Assembly (NCBI RefSeq): GCF_030272615.1
Contig: NC_081410.1
Span: 256,977,533-257,041,532, forward strand
Length of the DNA: 64,000 nt
Origin: Cryptomeria japonica
Lineage: Eukaryota; Streptophyta; Pinopsida; Cupressales; Cupressaceae
Reading direction: 5' to 3'
A model generated the notes under the pieces. The model made no database searches, was not told the DNA's origin, and worked only from the letters and a program-made list of their open reading frames with translations. Position 1 is the first letter of the stretch, and each line of letters opens with the position of its first letter. Positions 22,551 through 35,732 of the stretch are shown in pieces. Made by a program: the position numbers and the translations under genes.

Positions 22551-25500
22551 TAATAGCCTTGAAAATTGATTGTATGAGAATTTTCATTTTGTGAGCTTAA
22601 ATATTGATCTTTCTAGTTTTATTTGTATCCTCTATCAAGGTTCAAAGTCTATGGTTTAGGGTTTATCAAATTTCCCTAAGCTTTGTGAAGAAAAATCTTA
22701 ACTCTGTTATATCTCGACATTAATTTTTCCCACTTAAAGGCCAAGGGTTGTTTACCATGGGTGAGGCCTTTTCATTTCCTAAGCACTAAGTTGTGTTAGA
22801 CCAATTTTAGAAAGGATTTTCCTAAAGTTGTGTGCAAAATTTCCCTATAGTCAGTCTCATTTAATATTTGTGCCCACACCCACATTTTTCCTAAAGTCTA
22901 AAATTCTTAAGTGTTTCGATCAGTTGATAAAAATAGAACAGATTTGATGGTCTACGCTTCCTCATGTATGAAAGTGCAGTGAAAATAAAGACCCCAACAT
23001 CATGAGATGATTCCATGTGTCTTCAGTGGAAAAGTGCGAGTTGGCATGTAACCTGTCGAAACCTTGTGTCACTATTTCTCAAGTGGTAAAGACCAGTTTA
23101 CTAACAGACCTACCAATTGGCACATGTTCAAGATGAACAATGATGTTATGTTCTGAAATAAAAGGTGCTTGAATTTTAATTTTGAATAGGTTAATGGGTG
23201 TTGTGTTGGAGTGGTAAAGTGCAAACATATCCGATGGCCCCCGTATCCCCCTGATGGAAGTTGCAAGGAGGTTATGGACTGGGGCATCACGAGATGATGC
23301 CACATGTCCTGGGCTGACCTGGAAGACCTACGGTGGGGTCGCTGATAGATTCTAGTCGAAAGATGATATGGCGTTGATTAGTCATGAAATTGTGGGTCCG
23401 TGAATACAAATGGAAGGTCAATTTGCCACATCGATCAATAATGATCATTTTATTTGCCAGGTTGGGTAATATCTTTGACAGAGTTTCAAATTTGAGATTA
23501 AAAGGGATCATTAAAGATATTAGGCGTAGCCCGCACGGGAAAGATAGGATGAATATGATGCAGACTTCTTGACTTAAGATAGATAGTGATGAGTTTGAAG
23601 TTTTGAATGTCGAATCACCCTTGAGGAATCTTGTGTGAGGTCTTTGTCGGGTAAAGAACTAATTAGAAAAGTAAAGATGATATCTCAAAGATGTGAAATG
23701 ATTGGTATTACTTTAGGTTTAGATGTGATGGATCACAAATTCTCTAATGAATTTAGAGATTGCCTGTTGACAGGAATCTTGAAGCAGAAGATTGTACACT
23801 CAATAAGGAATAAGATCAAAACAAAATCATTCACACAAGGTGAACATATGCAGGTGGCAATGGAGTGATGGCCTAGAAATGACGGTGACCTGAGTTGTAG
23901 GCATGATTGTTGGAATCCATAGCTAGCAAGATGAGAAGAAAATATCAGGATGATGATTCTTCACATAGATTAGCACTGCCACTTTGAGTGGAATTATGAT
24001 TATAAATTTACTAGGCTGATGATAGACTAGGTAGAAATGGATACAAACTTCTTCATTTTTCTGAGAATGGTTTTCGAACAAAATTATTCATGGATTTGTT
24101 GCATGTTTTGTGACAATGGATTGATGTTTTTTCTCTGCTATGAGGTTGCTCATTGTCAGAGGGGTTGTGAAAGATCAGAAGATTTTAAGAGGGGGCGTGA
24201 AAGCCTTTTCTTATCAGGAAAAGCCACCCATGACATATCCTCTGATCTTACTCTGCAATTTGTTGGCAAGTGTTCCAAGAGGGAGCTCGTAGGGAACTGA
24301 AAAAAGCATTTGCTCGAGTAATGATTGGAAGCTTGTTGTCTCTACAACGAAATGGAAGCTGCAATGCCTTCTCAAAAAATTATATTTACTCCCAAGCTCC
24401 TCTTTCCATTTCCTCTCATCCGAGGCATAAAGGCTGGAGATTTTCCTCTAATTCGTGGGAAATATTATTTCTTGTCGAGATCTGTTTTCCTTTTCGGGAA
24501 GGGAAATTTTGTGTAGAGTAAACTGAGCATCTCAAGGTCCATCCGAAAGTGTCAGGGTGATATCGACATGGCTCAAGTGATTTTGTTTCTACTGATAATC
24601 AATTGAAGATTTTGGTTCCACCTCATCATGGGCACTAGCATGTGGATAAGAAATATTTTGTAACAAAATTATGCACAATCTCCTTGGCTTGGGTTTGGTG
24701 ACATGTGTCTTTTGGACTGAAGCTTGTCACTCCCTTGTTTTCTATAAAAGGAAATCAGGGCCAGAAGTTAGGGTTCCTAAATTTCTAAGAGCGGTCTCTG
24801 TAAAGTAGGTCCAGTCTGGAGGGTTAGGTTCCATATAGTTTTAGAGAGTCATGAAAAAATAGGAGGAACTATAATGTCATTCTGTAGAGGAGAAGTAATG
24901 AAGTAGTTACAAGTTTCATTTTCAAATGTGTTATTTTGTAATTGAAATTGTTGTTTGTTATCTGATAGAAGATAGCTTATGAGATTAATACAGATATATT
25001 CTCAAATCTTTACTCTCCAATGTACAATTTTTTTTCTTTTGAGTTAATGGGATCAAGGGTTTCATTTGCTTATTGCATTGTTATGATGTATATAGTTTTC
25101 CATTCTATGCTTTAATCCAAGGGGTAAAAATGCTTGAATGAGATTACAGAGAAATAAGACTTGTACCAGGATTTGATAAGTAGTTCGGGTAAGGGATTGT
25201 AGATGGAATGATATTGTAAGGTAGTATTATTTAAGACTAAATCAGCTATTAGATAAGTTTTTATCATATTTCAGTAACCTTTTGAAGACTCTGTAGCCCA
25301 AATAAATAAGGCACTCGTATTTGCTAGCAAATGTCATTAGGTTTTTGGTTTCTAGTCTATTTTATTTGTGACTCCTTAGAACAATCTTTTAAATATTAAA
25401 ATATCATTGTTAAGTTTTCATGTATTTTCTAAAAGTTGTCTCGCCCATCTCATACTCCAACCTAAGGTCGAGGATCATTGAAGGATTTTCCATCCTTGAG

Positions 25501-25774
25501 AATTATCCCTTTCTGTTGAGCTCTTTTATGAGATAATTTTCTCTGTTTTTAGTAAATTCCATAGTATAGTTGCATAGATCAAGAATTTCACTTAAAGGAT
25601 TACCCTCTCAGGTTTTGCAGAGCCCGAAGTGTAGAAGGATCTTGTATCCTTGTTGAAGTTGGTCCAAGCCTGAAGGATATTCATAGTTGGAAGTGGCTTT
25701 CCATAGGTATTTGGAGGAACTGGCTTGGTCTCTGCCCTATGGCAATGTAAACCTATTTATTTTGGGAACCAACA
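22551..25774 (+). repeat. 5' LTR (3.2 kb) of the gag-only element
   Basis: Pairs with 29273-32433 over its whole length, with roughly one difference in ten bases where I compared them. Ends TTTGGGAACCAACA. It contains no convincing gene; short frames such as that at 23635-23868 occur in both copies only because the copies are homologous. Confidence 0.88.
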
Positions 25775-25778
25775 AAAA

Positions 25779-25796
25779 TGGCGACTCTGCTGGGGA
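25779..25796 (+). promoter_or_regulatory. Primer-binding site (tRNA-Arg type)
   Basis: TGGCGACTCTGCTGGGGA lies four bases after the LTR end. It is essentially the complement of a plant tRNA-Arg 3' end, the primer described for Tat/Ogre elements. A second, weaker copy (TGGTGACTCTACTGGGGA) occurs at about 25880. Confidence 0.8.
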
Positions 25797-26576
25797 CATA
25801 AACTATAAAAATCTCTAGATTAGAAAATATTTTTCTAATATAATAGTCGAGATTATCCCATCCAAGTCACCAAAAAAAATGGTGACTCTACTGGGGAATG
25901 TTGTATGAAGTTTTCTGGGTTTTTTGTGATTTGATGATTGAGTGTTGCTCCCGTGTCACAGGACTCAAATATTTACCCTATATAATGAAGAGTTTCTTAA
26001 TTTGTCCCTTGTTGGTTTGAGTCAATTCTCATAAATGTTGTTGGAGAATCTGTTGTAGTTCATCTTTTGATATAAGTTTTGTCTATATTGTGCATGTTTC
26101 AAGATTATTTTGTAATACCTCACAAGTTGTGAGCGGTGACTCTAAGACTCTGAGATTTATGCACCAATGTGCATTTGTTTGAAGAAGAACCAAAGAATTT
26201 GCAGAAGAGATGAAGCAAATTTGAGCTCTTATGGTGAAGTATCCCGACAAGCTAAGGACCTGTGAAGAAATTATAGTTGTTTGAGTATTTGTCCTCTGCA
26301 AGGAGATGGTGACTCTGTCAAAGATCGGTGTTAAAGTTTTGATGGATTGAAGGTGATTTTTCAAATCCCTAGTTAAAGAAGACAACAACAACTTCAACAT
26401 TTTTCAGGTATTTTGATTTTCATGAGTCAAGTATATTTTCATGAAAATTATGTGTAAAAATGTTCCCTAGAAAGTGAGTAAAGCACTAAGGAAGGGAATG
26501 GTAGTGATTATCTTATATACTTATGTGACACAATTTTCACATTTTGTATGAAGTTAGATGGAGTATGTTTTAAGCT

Positions 26577-28850
26577 ATGTTTTGTAATAGTTTAATATTT
26601 ATGGCAAAGGAAAGAAGTAGGGAAATGAATGAAAATATGTATTATGTGCCTGTACTTCCCTATGAAATGTCAAGTGTAAATGTGAAACCTCTGCCAAATC
26701 ACCATAGAGCTTTCTTTATGGAAAGATATAAGCCATTGAGTTTTAATGGTATCCAAGGTTTCCCAAACCTTGTTCCTATAAAGCTTAGGGAACAACTACT
26801 AGAATTCAGTGGGAAAAGATCAGAATCAACATGTCAGCATTTGCAGGAATTTTCTGAATTAATGGGAGATTTCAAAATAAATCAGGAATATGTTTTCATG
26901 AAGTTGTTTCTTCAATATTTGAAGGAAAATGCCAGAGATTGGTTTTCTTATCTACCAGCATGTTCTATCTCACCATGAGATGAATTAAAGGTAGCATTCA
27001 TGGAACAGTTTGGTGAAAGAATTAATCCAAGCTCAGTTATGAAAACATTCATGGGTATTTAGAAGGAAGAAGATGAGTTAGTATCTTCTTTTAATCTCAA
27101 GTTTTCTAGGACATTGGATGACATTCCTAGCAATTATAGACAAAATGATGCAGTATGTTTTGTTATTTACTTGGCTGCATTTGATGAGGAAGAAAGTTAT
27201 ATGTTAAGAGATAAAGATCCTAAAACCTTGCATCAGGCTTATAGGATAGCAATGGATATTGAGAATAACTTGAAGTATGGAATCCCTAGGGTTTATCTAT
27301 CTGCAAAGGTATGCTATCCCAAAGCATTAGAGGTTAAATAGAGGCATGAGCCAGAAGATAAAGATTAGTGTCAAGGTGTTTACATTCCTATTGAACACAT
27401 TAACCTTGTTATTCATTATGATTTCAACAAAAATGTGAGTGAAGAGAACTTGTCCCAAATAGTGGTTATTCCTCATATTGATGAAGAAAAGATTAATGAG
27501 AAATTATATGACATATTGGATATAGAGATGGAGATGACGTCAATCACTTCACCAAATGACAAAAATAGTGGTTGTTCCAAGAAGGAGATCCCACAAGAGG
27601 TTCATCTGTAGTCTTGTGTTTTAAGTAGATCCAACAGTGAGTATGAAGAATTGGAAAGTTTTATGTCTCAAATAGATGCAAGTATGCAAGATTTTGATGG
27701 TATGAATTCAGTCTCTCAAGAATTAGTTATATATGATAATGAAAATTCAGATGATGAGATGCCATCATTTTTTGTTGATAATATATGTGAGATAGACAGT
27801 TGTGTGGTGTGTTCAAATGATGAGAGTAGGTTGCAACTTGTATCTATGCCACAAGGATCCACCTAGAGTAAGGTGCATGAAAGGTTGATTGAGGCGTGTG
27901 TCCTTGAAAATAATGTTTTAAATAGTTACAAACCAATTGTTCCATTACCAAAAGTTGTGTATGAAAGGACTCAGAAATCAACAAATAATGAGGATATTAT
28001 ATTAGACCAGTTTAGGGATCAACCCTATAGTGAACTGCCTTTGTGCAAGGAGTTTGCTACATATGAAGAATGGGAGATTGAAGAAGATGAAATAGGTTAT
28101 GTTGAAACCAGTTGTCCTAATGATTTTGAGGGTTTCTATTAAATTGATCTAGAAACATTTGTGATTAGCGAATGTGAAAGTGATTTTCTTTATGATATTA
28201 CGAATGCTGACAATGAATATGAGAGTGTGGAGTTCATTAATATTTACCAAGGTTATGAAATGGATGAAGAAGATTTCTTCTTAGTTAATCCACATAACAT
28301 TTTGAAACCAAAATTGGAATGTTTTATTGTACATGAGGATATTTTTGTTGAAAAAATGAAGGATGACGTTTCTTCATCATATAGTGATCTAAATGTACAC
28401 AATGTTGATCAGGAACCACTGGCTACAACAATGGAAAACAGAAGTGAATTGGAATGGTTTTCAAATATCAACTGTTCAGATATAGATATTTATAAAACAA
28501 TTATTATATTGGATGGACTAGCATATGAGAGATTTTATTTTGATCTTTGTAATGAGTTTTTACCATGTTTACAAGAATGATTTAATGATGAGCATGTTAT
28601 AGAGGTGCACACAAATGAGGAAACCAATTTTCATGATGACAATTGCATAATAGAGTATGAAGTGTTTCACTTCCCTTTTCAGTCTCATGAGGTAGGCATG
28701 AAACTTGTTGAATGTTGTTATCAGCATATCTTCATTTCAGATATTGAGTATGGGTTTTGTTTATTTCAAGGAATGTTTGATGACAAGGTTCAAATAAATG
28801 GACACTGCACTGAGATAAAGGTTTTATATAACATGCTTAGGAAGGAATAG
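26577..28850 (+). pseudogene. Gag plus long acidic C-terminal extension (758-codon frame)
   Basis: One reading frame runs from 26577 (second Met at 26601) to TAG at 28848. It is interrupted by only eight point stops (five TAG, two TGA, one TAA) and no frameshift. Residues about 60-260 form a retrotransposon gag domain (LQEFSELMGDFKINQEYVF, ENARDWFSYLPACSI, FMEQFGERINPSS, YMLRDKDPKTLHQAYRIAM). No zinc knuckle follows. The remaining 500 residues are acidic (EEWEIEEDEIGY, FYFDLCNEFLPCL) with no motif I recognise and nothing like protease or RT. The extension could be a diverged retroelement protein or captured sequence. Packaging and replication would need proteins from another element. Confidence 0.75.
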
Positions 28851-29272
28851 TTGTATAGAAATGATGTCTCTAGACTGTTCAAGATGCAACATGATCATAA
28901 CTACATTTTTTGACAGAGGAAAAGATTGGTTGATATTGATAGATGGCATTGGGCCATCACATGTGGTTTGACCTTGAAGGCCACAATCAATTTGGGGTAG
29001 AGTAAATTTTCTGACTCTATGCCCAATAGAATGATTAATAATCCCCTCTTGAATTGCCTATTCATGGACAACTTTTGAGGTTCTAGTTTTCTTAAAAGTA
29101 GCTGTTATCCATGAGCATTAGTTAGGTTTTATTTGGTAATGTAGTTTGTTTTTCTGTTGAAGTTACCCTGTAGGTAATTTCTTTTTGTTTTTCCCTTCAT
29201 TTGGTCTACTTCACCAAATATTCTGGTTTCTCGCCTCATTTCTATGAAATGAGCGTCCCCAACTAGAACCAC
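28851..29272 (+). other. 3' untranslated part of the gag-only element
   Basis: No coding frame. Contains short T-rich runs before the 3' LTR. I do not see a clean polypurine tract immediately before the LTR; ATGAAATGAG at about 29243 is the closest candidate. Confidence 0.5.
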
Positions 29273-32200
29273 TAATAGCCCTGAAAATTGATTGTATGAG
29301 AATTTTCAATTTGTGACCTTAAATATTGATCTTTTTGGCTTTATTTGTATCCTCTATCAAGGTTCAAAGTCTAGGGTTTAGGGTTTATCAAATTTTCCTA
29401 AGCCTTGTGAAGAAAAATTCAAACTTTGTTATATCTCAGTGTTACTTTTTCCCACTTAAAGGCCAAGGGTTGTTTACCATGGGTGGGGCCTTTTCATTTC
29501 CTAAGCGCTAAGTTGTGTTAGACTGGTTTTAGAAAGTATTTTCCTAAAGTCATGTGCAAAATTTCCCTATTGTTGGTCTCATTTAATATTTGTGCCTGCA
29601 CCCACATTTTTACTAAAGTCTAAAATTCCTAAGTGTTTTGGTTGGTTGATAAAAGAAAAATAGATCTGACAATCCACCCTTCCCCATGTATGAAAGTGCA
29701 GTGAAAATAAAGACCGCAACATCATGAGATGATGCCACATGTCTTCAACGGAAAATGGTGAGTTGGCGTGTAACCTACCGAAACCTTGTGCACCATTTCT
29801 CAAGTAGTAAAGACCGGTTTACTAACAGACCTATCAATTGGCACATGTTCAAGATGAACAGTGATATTATGTTTTGAGATAAAAGGTGCTCGACTTTTAA
29901 TTCTAAATAGGTTAACGGGCATTGTGTTGGAGTAGTAAAGTGCAAACATATCTGATGGCCCCTGTATCTCAGTGATGGAATTTGCAAGGAGGTTATGGAC
30001 TGCAGCATCACAAGATGATGCCACGTGTCTTGGGCTGACTAGGAAGACCTACGGTGGGGCCGTTGATAGAGTTAGGTCGAAAGATGATATAAGGTTGATT
30101 AGTTATGATTTTGTGGGTCTGCGAATACAAATGGAAGGTCAATTTCCACATGAATCAATAATGATCATTTGATTTGCTAGGCTGGGTAAGATCTATGGCT
30201 GAGTTTCAAATTTGAGATTAAAAGGGATCATTAAAGATATTGGTTGTAGCCCATGTAGGAAAGATAGGATGAATAGGATGTAGACTTTTTGACTTAAGAT
30301 AGATGGAGATGATTTTGAAGTTTTGAATGTCGACTCACCCCTAAGGAAGCTCGTGTGAGGTCTTTGCTAGGTAAAGGACTGATTAGACAAGTAAAGATCA
30401 TATCTCAAAGATGTGAAAGGATCGGTATTACTTTAGGTTTAGATATGATGGATCACAAGTTCTCTGATGAATTTAGAGATTTCCTATTGATGGGAATCCT
30501 GAAGCAGAAGACTGTACACTCAATAAGGAATAAGATTAGAACAAAATCATTCACGCAAGGTGAACATATGTAGGTCAAAATGGAGTGATGGTCTAGAAAT
30601 GACGGTGACCTGAGTTTTAGGCATGATTGCTAGAATTCATAGCTGGCAAGATGAGCAAAAAATATCAAGATGATGATTCTTCACATAGATTAGCACCACC
30701 ACTTTGAGTGGAATTCTGATTATAAATTTACTAGGCTGGTGATAGAATGAGTAGAAATGGATACAAACTTCTTCATTTTTCTGAGAACAGTTTTTCATCA
30801 ACAAGAATGGCATTCAAACAGAATTGTGCATGGAGTCGTTGCATGTTTTGTTACACTGGATGGATGTTTTTTCTCTGGTATGAGGTTTCTTATTGTCAGA
30901 GGGGTTGTGAAAGATCAGAGGATTGTCAGAGGGGTCATGAAAGCCTTTTATTATTAGGAAAAGCTACCTATGACATATCCTCTAATCTTATTCTACAATT
31001 TGTTGGCAGAGTGTTCCAAGAGGACTGAAAGATAGATTTATTCGAGTAAGGATTGGAAGCTATTCATCTTTGCAATGACATGGAAGTTGCAACACCTTCT
31101 CAACAAATTATATTTACCCCCAAGCTCCTCTTTCAATTTCCTCTCATCTAGGACATAAAGGTTGGAGATTTTCCTCTAATTCGTGGGAAATCTTATTTCT
31201 TGTTGGGAATCTGTTTTCCTTTTCAAGAAGGGAAATGTTGTGTAGAGTAAATTGAGCATCTCAAGGTCCATCTAAAAGTGTCAGGGTGATATCAACATAG
31301 CTCAAGTGATTTTGTTTCTACTGATAATCAATTGAAGATTTTGGTTCCACCTCATCACGGGCACCAACATGTGGATAAGGAATATTTTGTAACAAAATTG
31401 TGTACAACCTCCTTGGCTTGGGTTTGGTGACATGTGTCTTTTGGCCTGAAGCTTGTCACTCCCTTGTTTTCTATAAAAGGGAAATCGGGGCCAAAAGTTA
31501 GGGTTCCAAATTTCTGAGAGGGGTCTCTGTAAAGTAGGTCCAGTCTACAAGGTTAGGTTTCATATAGTTTTAGAGAGTCATGAAAAAATAGGAGGAACTA
31601 TAATGTCATTCTGTAGAGTAGAAGTAATGAAGTAGTTACAAGTTTCATTTTCAAATGGGTTATTCTGTAATTGAAATTTTTGTCTGTTATCTTATAGAAG
31701 ATAGCTTATGAGATTAATACAGATATATTCTTAATTCTTTACTCTCTTGTGTACAATTATTTTTTCTTTTGAGTTAATGGGATGAAGGGTTTCATTTGCT
31801 TATTACATTGTTCTGATGTATGTACTAGGATTTGATAAGTAGTTCGAGTAAGGGATTGTTGATAGAACAATATTGTAAGGTAGTATTGTTTAAGACTAAA
31901 TCAGCTATTAGATAAGATTTTATCAGATTTCAGTAATGTTTCAAAGACTTTGTAGCCCAAATGAATAAGACACTGGTATTTTCTAGCAAATGCCATTAGG
32001 TTTTTAGTTTCTGGTCTATTTTATTTGTGACTCCTCAGAACAATCTTTTAAATATCAGAATATCATTGTTAAGTTTTCATGGATTTTCTAAAAGTTATCC
32101 TACCCATCTTATGCTCTAGCCTAAGGTCGAGGATCACTGAAGGATTTTTCATCCTTGAGCATTCTTCCTTTCTATTGAGCTCTTTTATGAGATAATCTGC

Positions 32201-32433
32201 TTTGTTTTTAGTAAATTCCTGAGTATAGTTGCCGAGATCAAGAAATTGATTGAAGGGATTACCCTCTTGGGTTTTGCAGAGCCCGAAGTGTAGAAGGATA
32301 TTGTATCCTTGTTAAAGTTGGTCCAAGCCTGAAGGATATTGATAGTTGGAAGTGCTTTTCCATAGGTATTTGGAGGAATCAGCTTGGTCTCTACCCTGTG
32401 GCGGTGTAAACCCATTTATTTTGGGAACCAACA
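29273..32433 (+). repeat. 3' LTR (3.2 kb) of the gag-only element
   Basis: Homologous to 22551-25774. A short internal segment present in the 5' copy around 25090-25180 is missing here near 31820. It ends GGGAACCAACA followed by AGTCC. Confidence 0.88.
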
Positions 32434-33705
32434 AGTCCCCCAAGGGGAAACTTGTGGGAGGAAGTGGGGTATTTCTAAGCATACAATAGGGTGGGAATGT
32501 TTTCTTTATGATTGCATATAGTGTAGTTCCTACTATTATAGAATCTTTTGAGTTGACTAGGTGGATACAACAATCTAATGACCCCCTCTTTATGACCCCT
32601 AAACAACATCAAAATATGAGCACCCAGTGGGTTTTCCCACAATTAAATCCTAATTCCTCAATTTAGTAGTTATCTCAAGTTCATAACATGGCTAGGAATC
32701 AATTCTCAACAACTAGCTCTTTTAATATCCCACAATATACCTATACTAATACTTGCTCAACTTCAGCCCCTCGATTAATAGACGATGAGCTAAGAATGAA
32801 AATTCTAGCTTTAAAGGATCAAGTGGAGAGGATTAAATTAGAAAAGGAAAGGGAAGCCTTTTCTCAACAATTACTTACCTTAAGTTCGGGGGTAACATTT
32901 GTAACAAGTATGCACCCCTGCTCTAGTGTAACCAACCCTTTGATTTCAAACAAGTTGATTATATCGAAGCTACCCAAGAAAGACCATCAAATGTTTTGGC
33001 TTTTACTTCATCAATTATGTCCACACAAGCTAGAACCAATGCTCAAAATGGCCAATATTTAACAATTTCACCTATTCCAAACAAGGTTCCACATCTACTC
33101 AAGCTTTTGGAGTAACTCAAAATGTTGCCTTCATTGTGCCATCTAATACTCAAGCCTCTTTTGCACCCCTACATTCAAAAAATACTCCTATGACTTAGGT
33201 ATCACAAAGTATGGGCATGGCTACTTTCGGTTATCGATTCATTGAATACAATCCATTTGCTAATCAATAGAATTTCCAAAATCAGAATTGGCAACAAATC
33301 CCTATTTCACAACCTCAGATACAACAATAAATACCTCTAGTCCAAGTAGGTCATTAGTTTCAACAATAATGTCAATAGAAAAACCTTTAGAATCAAGGCC
33401 TCCATCAAGGTTATCACAAAGAAAAAACATTTTCTAGGGATCCTACGCAAGTGGATAGATACATGCAACTATATTTTCATGGGATTATAGGATTCCCAAA
33501 CCCAATTAGCAATGAAATCAGATTGCAAGTTCCCAAATTCTTGAAATAATGCTTTATCAAGAGAGGATCACTTGAAGGTGTTTGAAAATTTTGTAGATAA
33601 TAATGAGTTGGAGAATGAGGATGTCAGAATGAAAATTTTTATGCAATCTCTAGTAGATGATGCTAGGAATTGGTATAGGAGTCCACCTAATAACTCTATT
33701 GATTT
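32434..33705 (+). pseudogene. G1 gag, central part
   Basis: Resumes G1 after the insertion. An open segment 32688-33062 (MARNQFSTTSSF) contains a short coiled coil (KILALKDQVERIKLEKERE). A Gln-rich region follows with several TAG/TAA stops, then the retrotransposon gag domain (VDRYMQLYFHGIIGFPNP, VRMKIFMQSLVDDARNWY, ending at SPPNNSID). The domain is cut at 33705 by a solo LTR and continues at 35440. Confidence 0.65.
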
Positions 33706-35439
33706 TGTTGGAATACTAGGATTATTGAGAGGGGGTATGAATCAATGATCTATATAATAAAAAAGACTCTTAATCAATAAAAACTTTAACATAATGATAT
33801 TAACATTTGTAGTAGATCATAGGGTAGTATCAACAACATTGGAGAAATCAATCAAGAGATTCAAGACACAAATTCAACATCATGACACCAACATTTGAGT
33901 GGAAACCCCTTAAAGGGTAAAAAATCACTATGAACAATTTTTATATTAGGCCTCACTAGAAAAAATCACTAGTTACAAATTAGAAGCACCAATTCCAAGC
34001 CTCACTAACAGAAATTTAGAACACCTATCATAGGAGCACCAACCCCTTGCAATTTTAGGAGCACCAAATCCAAAGCGAATAAGCACCCACTCCTTACACT
34101 TTCATAAAATGCACATCTCAAATGATTACTTTATTTCCATACAAAACATTTGATCAATTAACATTCTTCAAATCATTCACATTCAAAATGTCTCAGAAAT
34201 CAAGTTTTTGTTCTACAATTTTTCACAATGACAAATTTCCCTTCAAGAATACTTTTCACTCACTATTTTCTCACAAAGTCTTTATCTTCATTATTATCTC
34301 TATAACCAGCCAAAAAATGTCAACATATACAATTCGTGACTGAAAACAAATACCCTTCTCACTATTATTATGAAACCTTCACTTACTGTATCGAATAATG
34401 AAACAAGTCATAAGCAACATTGAAAATACAAATTACTTGACTTCTAATCTTATTCATCAATCATCTTCATATCCTCTTGAGCTACTCTGGGTTTCATATT
34501 CATTTTTTGCAACAATTATTTAAAAATAACATTTTGTTTCATTAAAAATAGTTGTTCATCATTTTTCTCAAATCATATATATTTCGTCACTTACTACACT
34601 CATTTTTTTTCCAAAATACATTTTCTTCATACCATTTGAACACAACTTTGTTTTTACTATCGAATAGAGAAGAGAACAATTACAAAATTGTCAACAGAAA
34701 AGTAGTCATTAAACATTTAAACTTCCTTTTAAACCTGAGCATTAATATGAACCAAGCGTTCGACTTTGATCATAATCCTCAAAGTTCTTTGATAACAAAT
34801 TATTATCATTTTGTAAGACACTAAATTTCTGCAATTATATCGACAGATTTTTGCAATTTTTTTATGTCATTGGTCTTTGTTCTTCTTGTCGCCCGAGCTA
34901 TAGGTGATAAACACTTCATTTCACATCATAGATTAAATTGTGAATTTTAGAATAAGAATCATGAAGATCACTATTATGACCAAAACAATTAACATTGAGA
35001 CCAAAGAACTTTATAGTGATCACAATGCAGTTAGTGTGACTGTTGTTGTTACCATAATGACCGAATGTAGAAACTTGTATTGGAGACTCTCTAATAGAAC
35101 ATTATAGCATACATAATACCTTGAAGACACTATCATTTTGAATTCAACATATAGTGTTAACAAGTTTGGTGTTTAAATACTACTTGACAACATGTGTACA
35201 ACTCCAATATGAAAAACACAATGAGACTTCTATTAGTGATATCATAATTGATCAATGCAATTAGAATGAAATAGAATGAAGTGTTATCATATGCATGGCT
35301 TTTCTTTGTCTACTTGTAACATCAACAACAAACTCACAACAAAGGCATATTTCTATTTCTTTAATCTTATCCTATCGCTTACATATCTTTCTCTTTAAAC
35401 ACACTTATTGATATCAATGACAAACATACCAAACAAACA
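33706..35439 (-). mobile_element. Copia-type solo LTR, reverse orientation
   Basis: The plus strand begins TGTTGGAATACTAGG, followed by GAGAGGGGGTATGAATCAATG, the reverse of the copia LTR tail. It ends CCAAACAAACA. Flanks are GATTT (33701-33705) and GATTA (35440-35444). Removing the insert and one flank restores the G1 gag reading across the site (Asp-Tyr-Trp). At 1.73 kb it is longer than the other copia LTRs here. It has no internal coding region. Confidence 0.75.
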
Positions 35440-35712
35440 GATTATTGGAGGGAGTTTCAATATATGTTCAATGAGCAATATGGTGATCATTTTGACCCTA
35501 GCTTTTCTTTGCATGAGTTCACAAGTATCTGAATGGGTAGTAATTAATTAGTGACATGTTTCAATCCAAGGTTTCCTAAGATTTTCAAAAGAATCCCACA
35601 TCATATAAAACCTTCAGATCCTATATGCCAAAATTTATATAACAGTGTATATGACCCCAAGAATGGATATGAATTAAGACAACAAAAGGATGATAACAAA
35701 CTAGACAGGGTG
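35440..35712 (+). pseudogene. G1 gag, C-terminal part before the LINE
   Basis: Continues the gag domain (YWREFQYMFNEQYGDHFDP), then a degraded stretch and an open segment from 35551 (MTCFNPRFPKIFKRIP) up to the LINE target duplication at 35695-35712. Downstream of the LINE the same protein continues with QLRELDHKIAKNE. Confidence 0.6.
35695..35712. repeat. LINE target-site duplication, left copy
   Basis: AACAAACTAGACAGGGTG, identical over 18 bp to 43727-43744. Upstream and downstream bases differ, so both edges of the LINE are fixed. Confidence 0.95.
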
Positions 35713-35732
35713 GAAATAGTTGAGCTAGAGTG

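Larger units (their letters stand above)
22551..32433 (+). mobile_element. Gag-only LTR retrotransposon with 3.2-kb LTRs
   Basis: Two long direct repeats (22551-25774 and 29273-32433) enclose a 3.5-kb interior with a tRNA-Arg primer site and one long gag-type frame but no protease, RT or integrase. The LTRs end GGAACCAACA. Flanks are AGTCT (22546-22550) and AGTCC (32434-32438), a target duplication with one mismatch if the LTR starts at TAATAGCC. An alternative start is TGAAAATTG at 22560/29282, but both copies also share the eight bases before it. The layout matches non-autonomous TR-GAG/LARD-like elements. It is inserted into the gag of G1. Confidence 0.85.

Noticed and set aside
23635-23868. 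77-residue frame present in both 3.2-kb LTRs (also 30355-30573)
   Set aside because: The two copies are LTR copies of each other, so shared openness is not independent evidence; no motif.
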